Position numbers and translations under genes: made by a program. The notes beneath the pieces were generated by a model. That model was not told where the DNA came from. It made no database searches and worked only from the letters and a program-made list of their open reading frames with translations. This document shows, piece by piece, positions 41,145 to 50,116 of a stretch of 64,000 nt of DNA. Every line of letters begins with the position of its first letter. Position 1 is the first letter of the stretch. Origin of the DNA: a bacterium OM1 bin76 (GTDB lineage: Bacteria; Actinomycetota; Acidimicrobiia; Spongiisociales; ZC4RG35); NCBI GenBank assembly GCA_002238785.1, contig MPNA01000001.1:124001-188000 (forward strand). Reading direction: 5' to 3'.

Positions 41145-44100
41145 AGCAACGGACCGGTGGCGGTTTGGTCGATGACGCAATTCTCCAACTGCTTGAGCGC
41201 CCTGCTTATCGGCTCGGATATACCCAGCCAGGCATGTCGAGCGTTTCGGTCTTGTTCCAGGTCGGCCTGATATTCTGTCTTGTAGGACACCGCCACTTTG
41301 TCCAGCAGGCGGGCCACCCCCCTGGCCCGGTCCACTCGATCGGCGCCCTTGACCAGGGCCTCTCGACCCGGCAGGTTCTCTCCGGTACGCAGCCACTCCG
41401 AAAGCACGCGGCTGGGAACCTGGTAACGGATAAGACCGGAACTGGCTGTGCCGGGTTCTCGTCCCCAATCAACCAACTGCCGGTACGGCCCCAGATAGTG
41501 CTCGAATTCTCTTGACGTGGCCGCCATAGGCAGCGCTATAGCAAGCCCCTCCACCAGTTCCGCCAGCGCCTCATGAGGTTGGAGGCTCCCTCCCCGCAGC
41601 AGTTTGGGAAACTCCGCAACCCCATGTCGGGAGTGGAGTCTGATCCCCCCAGCATCAATTTCCACCGCCCCCAGCAGCCGGGCCGTGAACCAGCCTCGCA
41701 GCATCGCCAGAAGGGTCGGCGCCGGGATCGGCGCCGCCACATTGAGAGTGCGAGCCCGACGCCACTTCCAGAAGTTGGGAACCATGGACAGGGTCTCCGC
41801 CCGCTTGAACTTGTCGGCGATGGGACGCATGAGAGACTCGAACACGATCGGGTGGAAAGCGCTGCTCAGAGACGAGTAGACGGGAATCTTGGTGAGATGC
41901 TCGCTCTGAGAAAGGCACCGGGTGGCCTTTTCGGTGTCTCCCCCGAATTGAGTCGTGAGAAGTTCGGTTATCCGCTGCTCCACCGGCAGTCCCGACACCG
42001 GTATCTCTCCCGCTACCGGTCGCACGGCCAGTTCGGTGGCGGGATGAACGATCGCCAGGAGACTCTGGTCGATCGAGGCCAGCGGTTCGGCCGCCTCGAA
42101 AGCCGCCTCCAGTTGGCGGCGAAACTTCCTTTCCCGTCGACGTTGCTCCACCACCGGCACGGTCGGTGACTCGGACAGATACGACCTCAAACCCTGGGAG
42201 AGAAAGTCGTCCCATGCCGACCCCTCGGTGTGCAGCCATTCATTGGCCCGCTCCAGCACATGATCGCGGTCCAGGGCAATCTGGAAGGAGGCGCGGTTCT
42301 TGGGGTTTTCTCCCAGCATCAAGCTGTCCCGAGGATGCCAATGGTCGGTCTGGTCTATCCACCTCCGGGGCAGGATCTGGCCGGGGTCACCCAGCAGCGC
42401 CTGTTTGCGCACCAGGCGCCGCTGCTCCTTTTCTGCTCTCGCCGCGCCACCGATGCTCAGATCGGTCAGTTCTTTGAAGACCCTCTTGAAGTCTTCCGGA
42501 TCGAGCAGCGACTTCACGCTCTGGCCGGGAATCAACCCCTCCGGCACGTTCTGATCAGAAGCCGGAGAGTGTCGGGGCCACTCCGCCACCGAAGAACCGA
42601 CCGGATTGTCCGAGCGGTCTTCGATGTCGCTTCGCAGCTTGTCGCATGCTTCACTCACATGGATCCGCAAGGGGGACAGAAAATCCTTGCGAAAGTCCTC
42701 CACCAATGCCGAGGCCAGAAGACGCAACTTGCTGTTGTGCCGACGCCACACGCCGGTGGACAGGGCTTTGTTGATCGCTGTGGCAATTTCAGGGTTATCC
42801 TTGCGGAGCCTCCCTTCGGCCGGTAACACCGACTCAACATCGGACCTGAGATGCCGGGAAAGCTGATCCTCCTCGTAACTCTCCTCTTCCAGTTCTCTGC
42901 TTACATATTTCATCTCGGCTTCGGCCTTCTCGATGAGTGCGACGGTGACGGGAATCCCCTTTTCGGCAATGAAGTTCCCCACTTTTTCGACGATCCGATG
43001 CTCGGCTTCCCTGGTCCATTCCGCCAGCGAGTGGCGCAGGCTTTTCTCCCACTCCTCGAGGATCCCGCTACGCCGCGCTTGCACCTCCTCAACCACGGCG
43101 TCGATCCAATCCTGCGATTTCGCTTTGTCTCCGAGGTATTCGCCGCATGCCTCCCAGATTTCGTTCAAGACGCCACTCAGATTCGACTCGATCCTCTTTC
43201 GGGAGAGATTGACGGAGTCAAGTATCTGATTGTTCTCTCCGCCGCGTTCGTTGATCTGGCAATCGTTGAGAAAACGGGTGAAGGACTCGCCAGCAAGCAG
43301 GTCTACTCGTTCCTCCTCGGACAGTGGTCCCAGATCGGGGCGCTCGGCGAGCAGTCTTCGGTGACCCGACAGCGCCCATTCGACCGCGTCGCGAGTGATG
43401 CGCCGTTCGGCGTAGACCTCGAGACGCTTCACTCCCAACTCCACCTCGGCAAACCCCAGCGCCTGGAAGGCGCCGCCGTATCCGGGTGGCTCGGCGAGAA
43501 GACCGATCGGCTCGTCCGTCTCCCGGAACTGGCCCGATGAGGCCTGCCAATTGGCAATCATGTAGGAAGTGAAGTCGTCCTGGATGGACAGGTCGGACAT
43601 CACCGCGGCCAGACACCGTCCCATGAACCGGTACACCTCCAGTTGATCACCAAAGTGGACACCCTGAGTGTTGGCCTGCCCCACCAGATAGGGGAAAGCA
43701 GGACCGGACCTCTGCTGGACGGGCCCTCCACCTGGCGCCGTGAAGTCTCCCCCGCCGTAGTAGCCGTGCAGGATTTCGGAGAAGGCCGCGGCCGAGTTGG
43801 GCTGCACGCCCTCCGAAGCCGCTTGGGACAGTTCGCTGAACACATCGGCGGAGTAGAGAATGCCGATCGAGTCGTCCAGCCATCGGTCCCCGCCGCTTCG
43901 GAGAACATCGCAGACATCGACGATGATCCCCGCCCCGGTGCCTCCCGCCAGGGATGAGACAACTATCACTATGGGAGGAGGCGCCTTGGTCCCCGGAGCG
44001 CCCTCTCCTATCTTCTCGGTCAATTCGCGTAGTTGAGCCGAGGCGCCAGGAGTCATCAACGCCGCCTTCTTGCGTTGCAGACTTTGCTTTATGTCTCCGA

Positions 44101-44479
44101 TCTGATAGAGACCGAGCATCCGACCGACCGCCCTGAACTGGCCCGCCCCACGATCTATGGGAATATGCATCAGGGTGTGATCCACCTCCCATCCCCGCAG
44201 GTCGTGTTTTCGGTCCTTGAGGATGGAGACGATAGTTTCGAATTCGATCCCGGGTGGGTAGAGGGTCAGGTACTCGTCAGCCTGGAGAAGCTCCGGGGCG
44301 CCGGGGATCACGGGGGAGTCCTGGCTGGCAGGAGTGTCGATGTGCAGGAACTGCCATCCGGTGGGCATCCCTCCTTCCCACCCCACCTGCCTGAACCATT
44401 CCTGCAGGGCTTGTTTGATGTAGCGGATGGTCTTTCCTCCCGAGCCTCCCAGTCCCAGGATCAAGAATTTTCTGAGCAC
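41141..44479 (-). CDS. Tubulin/FtsZ-superfamily GTPase-like protein (very large)
   Basis: A 1112-residue protein with a tubulin-type N-terminal domain: LRKFLILGLGGSGGKTIRYI at residues 2-21, then the tubulin signature SSLAGGTGAGIIVDV near residue 178 (equivalent of GGGTGSG, which contacts the nucleotide phosphates). Family members of the Tubulin_2 type share this domain with long extensions. Beyond about residue 400 the protein is mostly helical and charged with no recognised domain, and no membrane helix. The GTG at 44479 has a good ribosome site (AAAGGAAAG, 7 bases away) and starts just before the first strand; an earlier frame extension is unlike the family. It follows the vWA gene by 31 bases. 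FtsZ-like proteins found with vWA proteins have been predicted to remodel membranes. Confidence 0.88.
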   Translation of the reverse strand: MLRKFLILGLGGSGGKTIRYIKQALQEWFRQVGWEGGMPTGWQFLHIDTPASQDSPVIPGAPELLQADEYLTLYPPGIEFETIVSILKDRKHDLRGWEVDHTLMHIPIDRGAGQFRAVGRMLGLYQIGDIKQSLQRKKAALMTPGASAQLRELTEKIGEGAPGTKAPPPIVIVVSSLAGGTGAGIIVDVCDVLRSGGDRWLDDSIGILYSADVFSELSQAASEGVQPNSAAAFSEILHGYYGGGDFTAPGGGPVQQRSGPAFPYLVGQANTQGVHFGDQLEVYRFMGRCLAAVMSDLSIQDDFTSYMIANWQASSGQFRETDEPIGLLAEPPGYGGAFQALGFAEVELGVKRLEVYAERRITRDAVEWALSGHRRLLAERPDLGPLSEEERVDLLAGESFTRFLNDCQINERGGENNQILDSVNLSRKRIESNLSGVLNEIWEACGEYLGDKAKSQDWIDAVVEEVQARRSGILEEWEKSLRHSLAEWTREAEHRIVEKVGNFIAEKGIPVTVALIEKAEAEMKYVSRELEEESYEEDQLSRHLRSDVESVLPAEGRLRKDNPEIATAINKALSTGVWRRHNSKLRLLASALVEDFRKDFLSPLRIHVSEACDKLRSDIEDRSDNPVGSSVAEWPRHSPASDQNVPEGLIPGQSVKSLLDPEDFKRVFKELTDLSIGGAARAEKEQRRLVRKQALLGDPGQILPRRWIDQTDHWHPRDSLMLGENPKNRASFQIALDRDHVLERANEWLHTEGSAWDDFLSQGLRSYLSESPTVPVVEQRRRERKFRRQLEAAFEAAEPLASIDQSLLAIVHPATELAVRPVAGEIPVSGLPVEQRITELLTTQFGGDTEKATRCLSQSEHLTKIPVYSSLSSAFHPIVFESLMRPIADKFKRAETLSMVPNFWKWRRARTLNVAAPIPAPTLLAMLRGWFTARLLGAVEIDAGGIRLHSRHGVAEFPKLLRGGSLQPHEALAELVEGLAIALPMAATSREFEHYLGPYRQLVDWGREPGTASSGLIRYQVPSRVLSEWLRTGENLPGREALVKGADRVDRARGVARLLDKVAVSYKTEYQADLEQDRNARHAWLGISEPISRALKQLENCVIDQTATGPLL

Positions 44480-44510
44480 GATATCTTTCCTTTCTGTTCC
44501 GCGGGCAGGT

Positions 44511-47369
44511 TCACGATTCACCGATCCGAGCAAGGGCGTCTCTTACGTGTTCGGTCATCCGTCTCCCGACCGGAGTGGACCTTGGGATCCTCGCCATCAC
44601 TACTCCCCTCCTTCCCCGACCATCTCCACTTTCAACCAGCACTATCGGTTCGCTTAATTGCTGCTTGTGTATCTTGTGACGCCGACTGACCAGCATCTCG
44701 GTGTCTTCGACGAAGCCGGTTGAGGGGGAGTCAGCGAGCGACAACTCGGTGTAGGGGGTTCTCCACACACGCCAGAAGGGTGTCTTGCGGACGATGTGCA
44801 TTCGTCCGGCTTCGATTCTGCCAGCAGACACCCGGCGAGGACTGCGGTGATCGGACTCTCCTATGTCCGAGAGGAGCGAACTGTCCCGGGTAACCGTGAA
44901 TTCCGCGTATCGGATCCGACGAAGCCTGGCCAGCCGTCCGATATAGCGGTTGACCCCGTACAGGGACGACCACAGCAGACCGCACAGAGCCACAAGGAAC
45001 AGGCCGACGATCAGTCCCTCCAAGGCTTGGTTGCGCTCCCTGTCGATGGGGCCGGGCACTGCCATGGACACTGTTTGTCTCTCGCTTTGGGGGGAGATAC
45101 TGGTGTAGTCGACAGTCATTCCCTGTTCGGTGTTCGTCTGGCTGTCCAGCCTCACGGTCACCTCCCCGGGCCTGGGGACATTGGAGTCGGAGCACCAATT
45201 GGAGGTGTCATCGGGGAAGGTTGCGGTTCCGGCGATCAACGCCCCGTCTCCGGCTTCCACCGTCACGGAAGGATCGAGTTCTATACATCCCGAGGATCGG
45301 TCTATCTGCACAGGAACGGTCAAGACCCTCCCGGCCAGGGGCCCTAGGCGCGAACGGTCCAGTTCCATCACCGGACCGGGCGGCAGAGGGACAGATTCCA
45401 GCCGGAAGGATTCGGCGACCCAACCGTCGGGGTGTCCGTCCCGCAACTCAAACCGGTACTCATGCCCACCGGACGGGGGCGCCGCCGGATCCTGAATCAC
45501 CCCATCCCCGCCCCAAACGAAGTCCAACTGAACGCCATCCCTGAACACCACCAGGTTGTCACGCTCCGCGACCGAAAGCGCCCGGGAATCCACAAGCACT
45601 CCGAAGTCTATGGACCGACCGGCAAACGCCGGGGAGGTCAGAAGCTCCATCGACAAAGGGAGGCTTTCGGTTTGAACATGAAGCGATGCCGCCACCCAAC
45701 CGTCGGGGTGTCCGTCCCGCAACTCAAACCGGTACTCGTACCTACCGGGCGGGGGCGCCGCCGGATCCTGAATCACCCCATCCCCGCCCCAAACGAAGTC
45801 CAACTGAACGCCATCCCTGAACACCACCAAGTCCCCTCTCTCGATGGAAGTGAGAGGGCGGAGCGCAGACTGATGGGAACCGACCCGCACCGAGAACTCC
45901 AAGGGCTGGCCGGCCAGGATCCGAGAGGTGACCGGCATTGCTTGGAGAACCAGACCGTGCACCTCCACAGTGGCCGCGGTCGCAATCGTACCGATTGGGG
46001 CGTCATACCGCAGTGCGAACCGGTATTCGTGGGCACCCGGCCGGGGAGCGGACGGATCCCGAAGGTGACCGTCCGCGGTCCAGACAAAGTTCAGATCTTC
46101 ACCGTCCCGAGACACCAGCAGGTTCCCACGCTCGATGGAAGTGAGAGGGCGGAGCGCAGACTGATGGGAACCGACCCGCACCGAGAACTCCAAGGGCTGG
46201 CCGGCCAACGCGGTTGAAGTGTGCGCCTCGGCCACCAGATCAGGTCTCAGATAAGTCACGGATCCACACATGTGCTTTATCGAGCCGCCGGTAACGAGAG
46301 GAGCGTCAAGACGATTTGCCCGGTCGAAGTGAAGAGTCATGCGGGTCAGAGCGGGATTCGCCTTGTCAACTGTCGCCGTGGCATGATCGGTTTCGAGATT
46401 GGCGGCCCCTCCTCCGGCCACCAGGATCTCCACCGACTCGACTGTCTCCGGCAATATCCCGTTGGGGAGGGCGCCGTCCCAGATGACGCCGCCGCCCGAT
46501 GAGGTGGTCAAGGGTACTCCGGGCAGCGAAGCGCAGGAGGCGTCGAAAAGCCAATCATCCGTCAACGTCTCGATGTCGTCGACCGGCCGGTGTTCAAATG
46601 CAAGCGAGCCACATTGCTTGCGTTTGAGTTTTTCGAAGAGCTCCAAGGTCTCCCCGTAAGGCTGATCCCCTTTCAGGTAGAACAGCCTGATCTCGAAGGC
46701 GTCCACTTGCGCTTCGGTGATCCGATCGGCCAGCCCGAAGTAACCGGATGCTATTTCGGATCGTAAGGCGTCTTCCCCGCAAATGGTGGGCGTCATCAAC
46801 CCCTCCACGGCTACCAGGTTTGCCCGCGTGTCAATGTCCCGACGCAGAGCGTCATAGGGTCGGACACCCAAAGCCACCCGAGGGGCCCCGAGGTCCAGAT
46901 CGTGGCGTCCGTCCGTGAACCACACGGTTCTACGGCAGTCGGCGCTCCACGGCATCTCCAGTATTCCCCGAAACGCCTCTATGTAGTCGGTGTGCCACCG
47001 GTAGGCGTCTTCATGCCATAAGTAGCCGTCATGCCGGGAGGCGAATTCCTCTATCAACCGATCGAGTCGATCTGCGTTGGTGTCCAAGGGCAGGAATCCT
47101 TGGCTGTAATTCCGGAACGCCGTGGCGAAACCGGCCAGGGCGACCGAGATGTCCACGTCCTCGTTTCTTTCGAGATCGTCCAAATACTGTTTGGCCGCAC
47201 CTATCCGCCGGTTTTCGGGGTCGCTGTTGTCGATTGATCCGGATTCGTCCAGAAGGATCAACACCTCAAGGGAACCGCAGGTAGGAGAATCCTGCGCCCT
47301 GGACAGGGAGGGAAGCAGGATCGTGAGTGTTACCAGAGTCGCAACCGCTACCGAGATGTGCCTGCTCAA
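44511..47369 (-). CDS. Secreted, membrane-anchored von Willebrand A protein with tandem ectodomain repeats
   Basis: A 952-residue type I membrane protein. A TTG start at 47369 (TTGA overlap with the previous stop) gives an ideal signal peptide, SRHISVAVATLVTLTILLPS with a cut after LSRA. The vWA domain follows at once, with MIDAS residues in ILLDESGSID (about 38-47) and a later WFTDGRHDLD. From about residue 375 to 675 there are three to four beta-rich repeats of 92-97 residues (GQPLEFSVRVGSHQSALRPL; RDGVQLDFVWGGDGVIQDPA), partly near-identical in DNA. A single membrane helix, LEGLIVGLFLVALCGLLW, lies near residue 785-805, and a cytoplasmic tail of about 145 residues ends the protein. The ectodomain probably senses or binds outside the cell and the tail speaks to the tubulin-like protein. 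Confidence 0.88.
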   Translation of the reverse strand: MSRHISVAVATLVTLTILLPSLSRAQDSPTCGSLEVLILLDESGSIDNSDPENRRIGAAKQYLDDLERNEDVDISVALAGFATAFRNYSQGFLPLDTNADRLDRLIEEFASRHDGYLWHEDAYRWHTDYIEAFRGILEMPWSADCRRTVWFTDGRHDLDLGAPRVALGVRPYDALRRDIDTRANLVAVEGLMTPTICGEDALRSEIASGYFGLADRITEAQVDAFEIRLFYLKGDQPYGETLELFEKLKRKQCGSLAFEHRPVDDIETLTDDWLFDASCASLPGVPLTTSSGGGVIWDGALPNGILPETVESVEILVAGGGAANLETDHATATVDKANPALTRMTLHFDRANRLDAPLVTGGSIKHMCGSVTYLRPDLVAEAHTSTALAGQPLEFSVRVGSHQSALRPLTSIERGNLLVSRDGEDLNFVWTADGHLRDPSAPRPGAHEYRFALRYDAPIGTIATAATVEVHGLVLQAMPVTSRILAGQPLEFSVRVGSHQSALRPLTSIERGDLVVFRDGVQLDFVWGGDGVIQDPAAPPPGRYEYRFELRDGHPDGWVAASLHVQTESLPLSMELLTSPAFAGRSIDFGVLVDSRALSVAERDNLVVFRDGVQLDFVWGGDGVIQDPAAPPSGGHEYRFELRDGHPDGWVAESFRLESVPLPPGPVMELDRSRLGPLAGRVLTVPVQIDRSSGCIELDPSVTVEAGDGALIAGTATFPDDTSNWCSDSNVPRPGEVTVRLDSQTNTEQGMTVDYTSISPQSERQTVSMAVPGPIDRERNQALEGLIVGLFLVALCGLLWSSLYGVNRYIGRLARLRRIRYAEFTVTRDSSLLSDIGESDHRSPRRVSAGRIEAGRMHIVRKTPFWRVWRTPYTELSLADSPSTGFVEDTEMLVSRRHKIHKQQLSEPIVLVESGDGRGRRGVVMARIPRSTPVGRRMTEHVRDALARIGES
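45418..46207. repeat. Near-identical intragenic repeats in the vWA gene
   Basis: Two pairs were located. A 136-base segment at 45418-45553 recurs at 45694-45829 (offset 276 = 92 codons) with only a few differences. A 77-base segment at 45840-45916 recurs at 46131-46207 (offset 291 = 97 codons) and appears identical. Both offsets are multiples of 3, so copies are in frame and code for successive ectodomain repeats. The near identity at DNA level implies recent duplication or gene conversion. Confidence 0.9.
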
Positions 47370-47788
47370 AGCGTCAAGTCTCGGGCAACCCTGATGGCGA
47401 TCAGATAGCCGGACCACATGGCTGAGGCGAAGGAGATCACCAGGGACAAAAGAGCGAGTCCACTCGGCTTCCACCGCAGTTCAACCCAACGAGGGCCTTG
47501 GTAGAGCTTTCTGTATCTGAACAGGGCGTATCCGGGGAAGGAAAAGAGTATTACCACCACGATGGCGGCCACCGTCATTCGAAGGGACGGGTCTTCCCAC
47601 CCAAAGTGGCGAATTTCACCGGCCCACCATGTCAAAAGAGTCGCGACCAGAGCGCCTGCCCAGCACAGAGCGAGCCACCTTACCCAATCCGGCTCGGCCC
47701 TCCTCCGCCGACCACCCCGCAAGGGCCGGCTCCCCACCTGGGAAGGCCGAGCCGTTTGGGGATGCTCAAATCGAAAATCGTCAGACAT
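47366..47788 (-). CDS. Small multi-pass membrane protein, first gene of the tubulin/vWA operon
   Basis: A 140-residue protein with a basic, disordered head (RPLRGGRRRRAEPDW) and three, possibly four, hydrophobic helices: WLALCWAGALVATLLTWWAG, TVAAIVVVILFSFPGYALF and SGLALLSLVISFASAMWSGY. I recognise no family. Its last codons overlap the vWA start, and it is the promoter-proximal gene of the operon. It could stabilise or position the vWA protein in the membrane; that is inference. Confidence 0.75.
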   Translation of the reverse strand: MSDDFRFEHPQTARPSQVGSRPLRGGRRRRAEPDWVRWLALCWAGALVATLLTWWAGEIRHFGWEDPSLRMTVAAIVVVILFSFPGYALFRYRKLYQGPRWVELRWKPSGLALLSLVISFASAMWSGYLIAIRVARDLTL

Positions 47789-48037
47789 CTACTATAAATG
47801 TATCCCTTAGGGTGTGACACCAAAGCCCGCCATGTGCTATTCAGCCAAAGGCTCATGGTAAAACATACACCACGCTACCGCCTAATGTTCCTGGTAGCAA
47901 CCCTAGAGGGAGGAGTAATGTCCGCTTTGCAGTAATGGTACATTGCACCGGTGAAGGTGAACGATGGACACCGGCCGGACCGGTCACTACGATGCTTGGC
48001 TCCCAACCTTGTAATATGACAGCCCATAGCTGACTCG
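47789..48037. promoter_or_regulatory. Divergent intergenic region, tubulin/vWA operon versus E1 gene
   Basis: A 249-base region between two divergent units. It is AT-richer than its surroundings. A TATAGT on the minus strand at 47796-47791 is too near the ATG at 47788 to serve it. On the plus strand a GGGAGGAG (47910-47917) precedes a five-codon frame (ATG-TCC-GCT-TTG-CAG-TAA), which may be chance. No convincing -35/-10 pair was found for either side. Confidence 0.4.
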
Positions 48038-50116
48038 ATGTACCAGGTCCTTCAACCCGATGGGGCTGTTGCCCTGCCTGAAGTAGCCGAGAGCTACTCG
48101 CCGGATCTTCTCAAGCGTATCTACTCGGAGATGGTGGCGGGGCGCGCCCTGGACCGGCGGATGATGTCCCTGCAACGCCAGGGGCGGATGGGGACCTTCG
48201 CCCCCATGGAAGGCCAGGAAGCCATCGCCGTGGGCGCCGCCTTGGCCCTGCAACCACCGGACTGGGTGTTTCCTTCCTACCGGGAGCACGCCACCGTACT
48301 CATAAAGGGCCTGCCTCTCACCACTCTGTTGGAGTTCTATCGAGGTCATGGCTACGCAGACTGGGATGTCCGTGGGTTCCGCGTCGGCCTGTACACCATT
48401 CCCATCGCTACCCATCTTCCCCATGCGGTGGGACAGGCCTATTACGCCAAACTGCGTGGTGAGAAGAGCGTCACTTCGGTGTTCTTCGGAGACGGGGCCA
48501 CTTCGGCGTCCGACTTTCACTCGGGAATGAACTTCGCGGGAGTGTGGAAGCTGCCGGTGGTCTTCATCTGCTCCAACAACCAATATGCCATCTCGCTCCC
48601 CTTCAGTGCACAGACCGGGGCCGAGACCATCTCCCAAAAGGCCGTCGCCTACGGCTTCGAGGGTGTCCGGGTGGACGGAATGGATCCCCTGGCCGTCCAT
48701 TCCGCAGTGACGGAGGCCTCCCGAAAGGCCCGGCAAGGGGGCGGCCCCACCCTGATCGAAGGGGTTACCTATCGGTTCGGACCCCATGCCACCGCCGATG
48801 ACCCCCGTCGCTACCGCTCACCTGACGAGGAGAAGTCCTGGCGGGCATTCGACCCGCTTCTCCGGATGCAGCGTCACCTGGAGAACACCGGCCTGTGGGA
48901 CGACCGCCTGGAGAAGGTGGCCAAGACCGAGTTGGAGACGGCCCTGGACGAGGTCATGGAGGAAATCGAGGCGCGGCCCATGCCCCGCAGGGAGCGGGCG
49001 ATCACCCAGGTGTACCACCGCATCCCACGCTTATTGGCGGATCAGTTCCACAAGTCCCAGAGGGCGAGCGGTGAGCCACCGAGCGACTTCGCACCACACA
49101 TATGGCAGATCGACCAAGAATCCCTTCCCGACCCCGAGCCGTCGGAGAGTTGGAACATGGCCCAGGCCATCAACGCCGCCCTGGGAGAAGCGATGGACCG
49201 TTATCCGGAGGCAATCATCCTGGGCGAAGACGTGGGGCGCACCGGAGGGGTGTTTCGGATCACCGAGGATCTGCAGATCAAATACGGACCGGAGCGGGTG
49301 ATCGACACTCCGTTGTGCGAGACCGGGATCGTGGGGACCGCTATCGGAATGGCCATTGCCGGAGCCAGGCCCATCGTGGAGATCCAGTTCGACGGATTCC
49401 TCTACAACTGCTTCGAGCAGATTGCCACCCATCTGTCCCGGATGAGGTACCGCACCCAGGGCGGCCTGGACCTTCCCATGGTGGTGCGCTTCCCCAACGG
49501 GGGAGGCATCAACGCCCACGAGTTTCACAACGAAAGCCCCGAGACCCTGTTCTGCCACCTGCCGGGGATGGTGGTGATATGTCCCTCCACTCCCACTGAT
49601 GCCAAGGGTCTGCTGGCAGCGGCCATCGACTCCTCGGATCCGGTGATCTTCGCCGAGCCCAAGGTCCTCTACCGGGCGGGCCGTCAATCGGTTCCCAGCG
49701 GCCACTACACCATTCCCATCGGCCGAGCCGCCACCCGGCGAAGGGGCGCCGACGTGACCGTGGTCACCTACGGCGGGATGGTCCCGGTGGCTCTGAAAGC
49801 CGCCGAACAGTTGGCCGAGGAGGCCTCGGTGGAGGTGATCGACCTGCGCACCCTGTACCCCTGGGACAAAGAGGCGGTGCTCTCCTCGGTGGCGCGCACC
49901 GGACGATTGGTGGTGGTGCAGGAACCGCCGCAGACCGCCGGCATGGCAGCAGAGATCGCCGCCACGGTGGCCGAGGAGGCGATCTACGACTTGGCCGCTC
50001 CGGTGGTGCGAGTGACCGGCTTCGACGCCCCGCTCCCACCGTTCGCATTCGAGTCCTATGGCATCCTGGCCCAAGGTGACGTGACCGCCGGCATCATCAA
50101 GGCCTTGACCGAATGA
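48038..50116 (+). CDS. 2-oxoacid dehydrogenase E1, fused alpha and beta subunits
   Basis: A 692-residue thiamine diphosphate enzyme, E1 of a pyruvate or branched-chain 2-oxoacid dehydrogenase complex. Residues 1 to about 335 are the alpha part with the ThDP motif FFGDGATSASDFHSGMNFAG ... NNQYAIS; residues about 350-692 are the beta part with ILGEDVGRTGGVF, TPLCETGIVGTAIGMAIAGA and VIDLRTLYPWD. Usually these are two genes; here they form one chain joined by a short linker near residue 340. No E2 (lipoyl transferase) or E3 gene is in the window. The final codon overlaps the next gene by 4 bases. Confidence 0.9.
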   Translation: MYQVLQPDGAVALPEVAESYSPDLLKRIYSEMVAGRALDRRMMSLQRQGRMGTFAPMEGQEAIAVGAALALQPPDWVFPSYREHATVLIKGLPLTTLLEFYRGHGYADWDVRGFRVGLYTIPIATHLPHAVGQAYYAKLRGEKSVTSVFFGDGATSASDFHSGMNFAGVWKLPVVFICSNNQYAISLPFSAQTGAETISQKAVAYGFEGVRVDGMDPLAVHSAVTEASRKARQGGGPTLIEGVTYRFGPHATADDPRRYRSPDEEKSWRAFDPLLRMQRHLENTGLWDDRLEKVAKTELETALDEVMEEIEARPMPRRERAITQVYHRIPRLLADQFHKSQRASGEPPSDFAPHIWQIDQESLPDPEPSESWNMAQAINAALGEAMDRYPEAIILGEDVGRTGGVFRITEDLQIKYGPERVIDTPLCETGIVGTAIGMAIAGARPIVEIQFDGFLYNCFEQIATHLSRMRYRTQGGLDLPMVVRFPNGGGINAHEFHNESPETLFCHLPGMVVICPSTPTDAKGLLAAAIDSSDPVIFAEPKVLYRAGRQSVPSGHYTIPIGRAATRRRGADVTVVTYGGMVPVALKAAEQLAEEASVEVIDLRTLYPWDKEAVLSSVARTGRLVVVQEPPQTAGMAAEIAATVAEEAIYDLAAPVVRVTGFDAPLPPFAFESYGILAQGDVTAGIIKALTE

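Noticed and set aside
45418-46207. Repeats considered as a CRISPR array or integron
   Set aside because: The copies are long, in frame and within a coding sequence, without unique spacers of regular size; they are protein domain repeats.
47791-47796. TATAGT as -10 of the tubulin/vWA operon
   Set aside because: Transcription would start inside the first codons of the first gene, after its ATG.
47910-47940. Five-codon leader-like frame behind GGGAGGAG
   Set aside because: No run of regulatory codons and no attenuator hairpin; likely chance.
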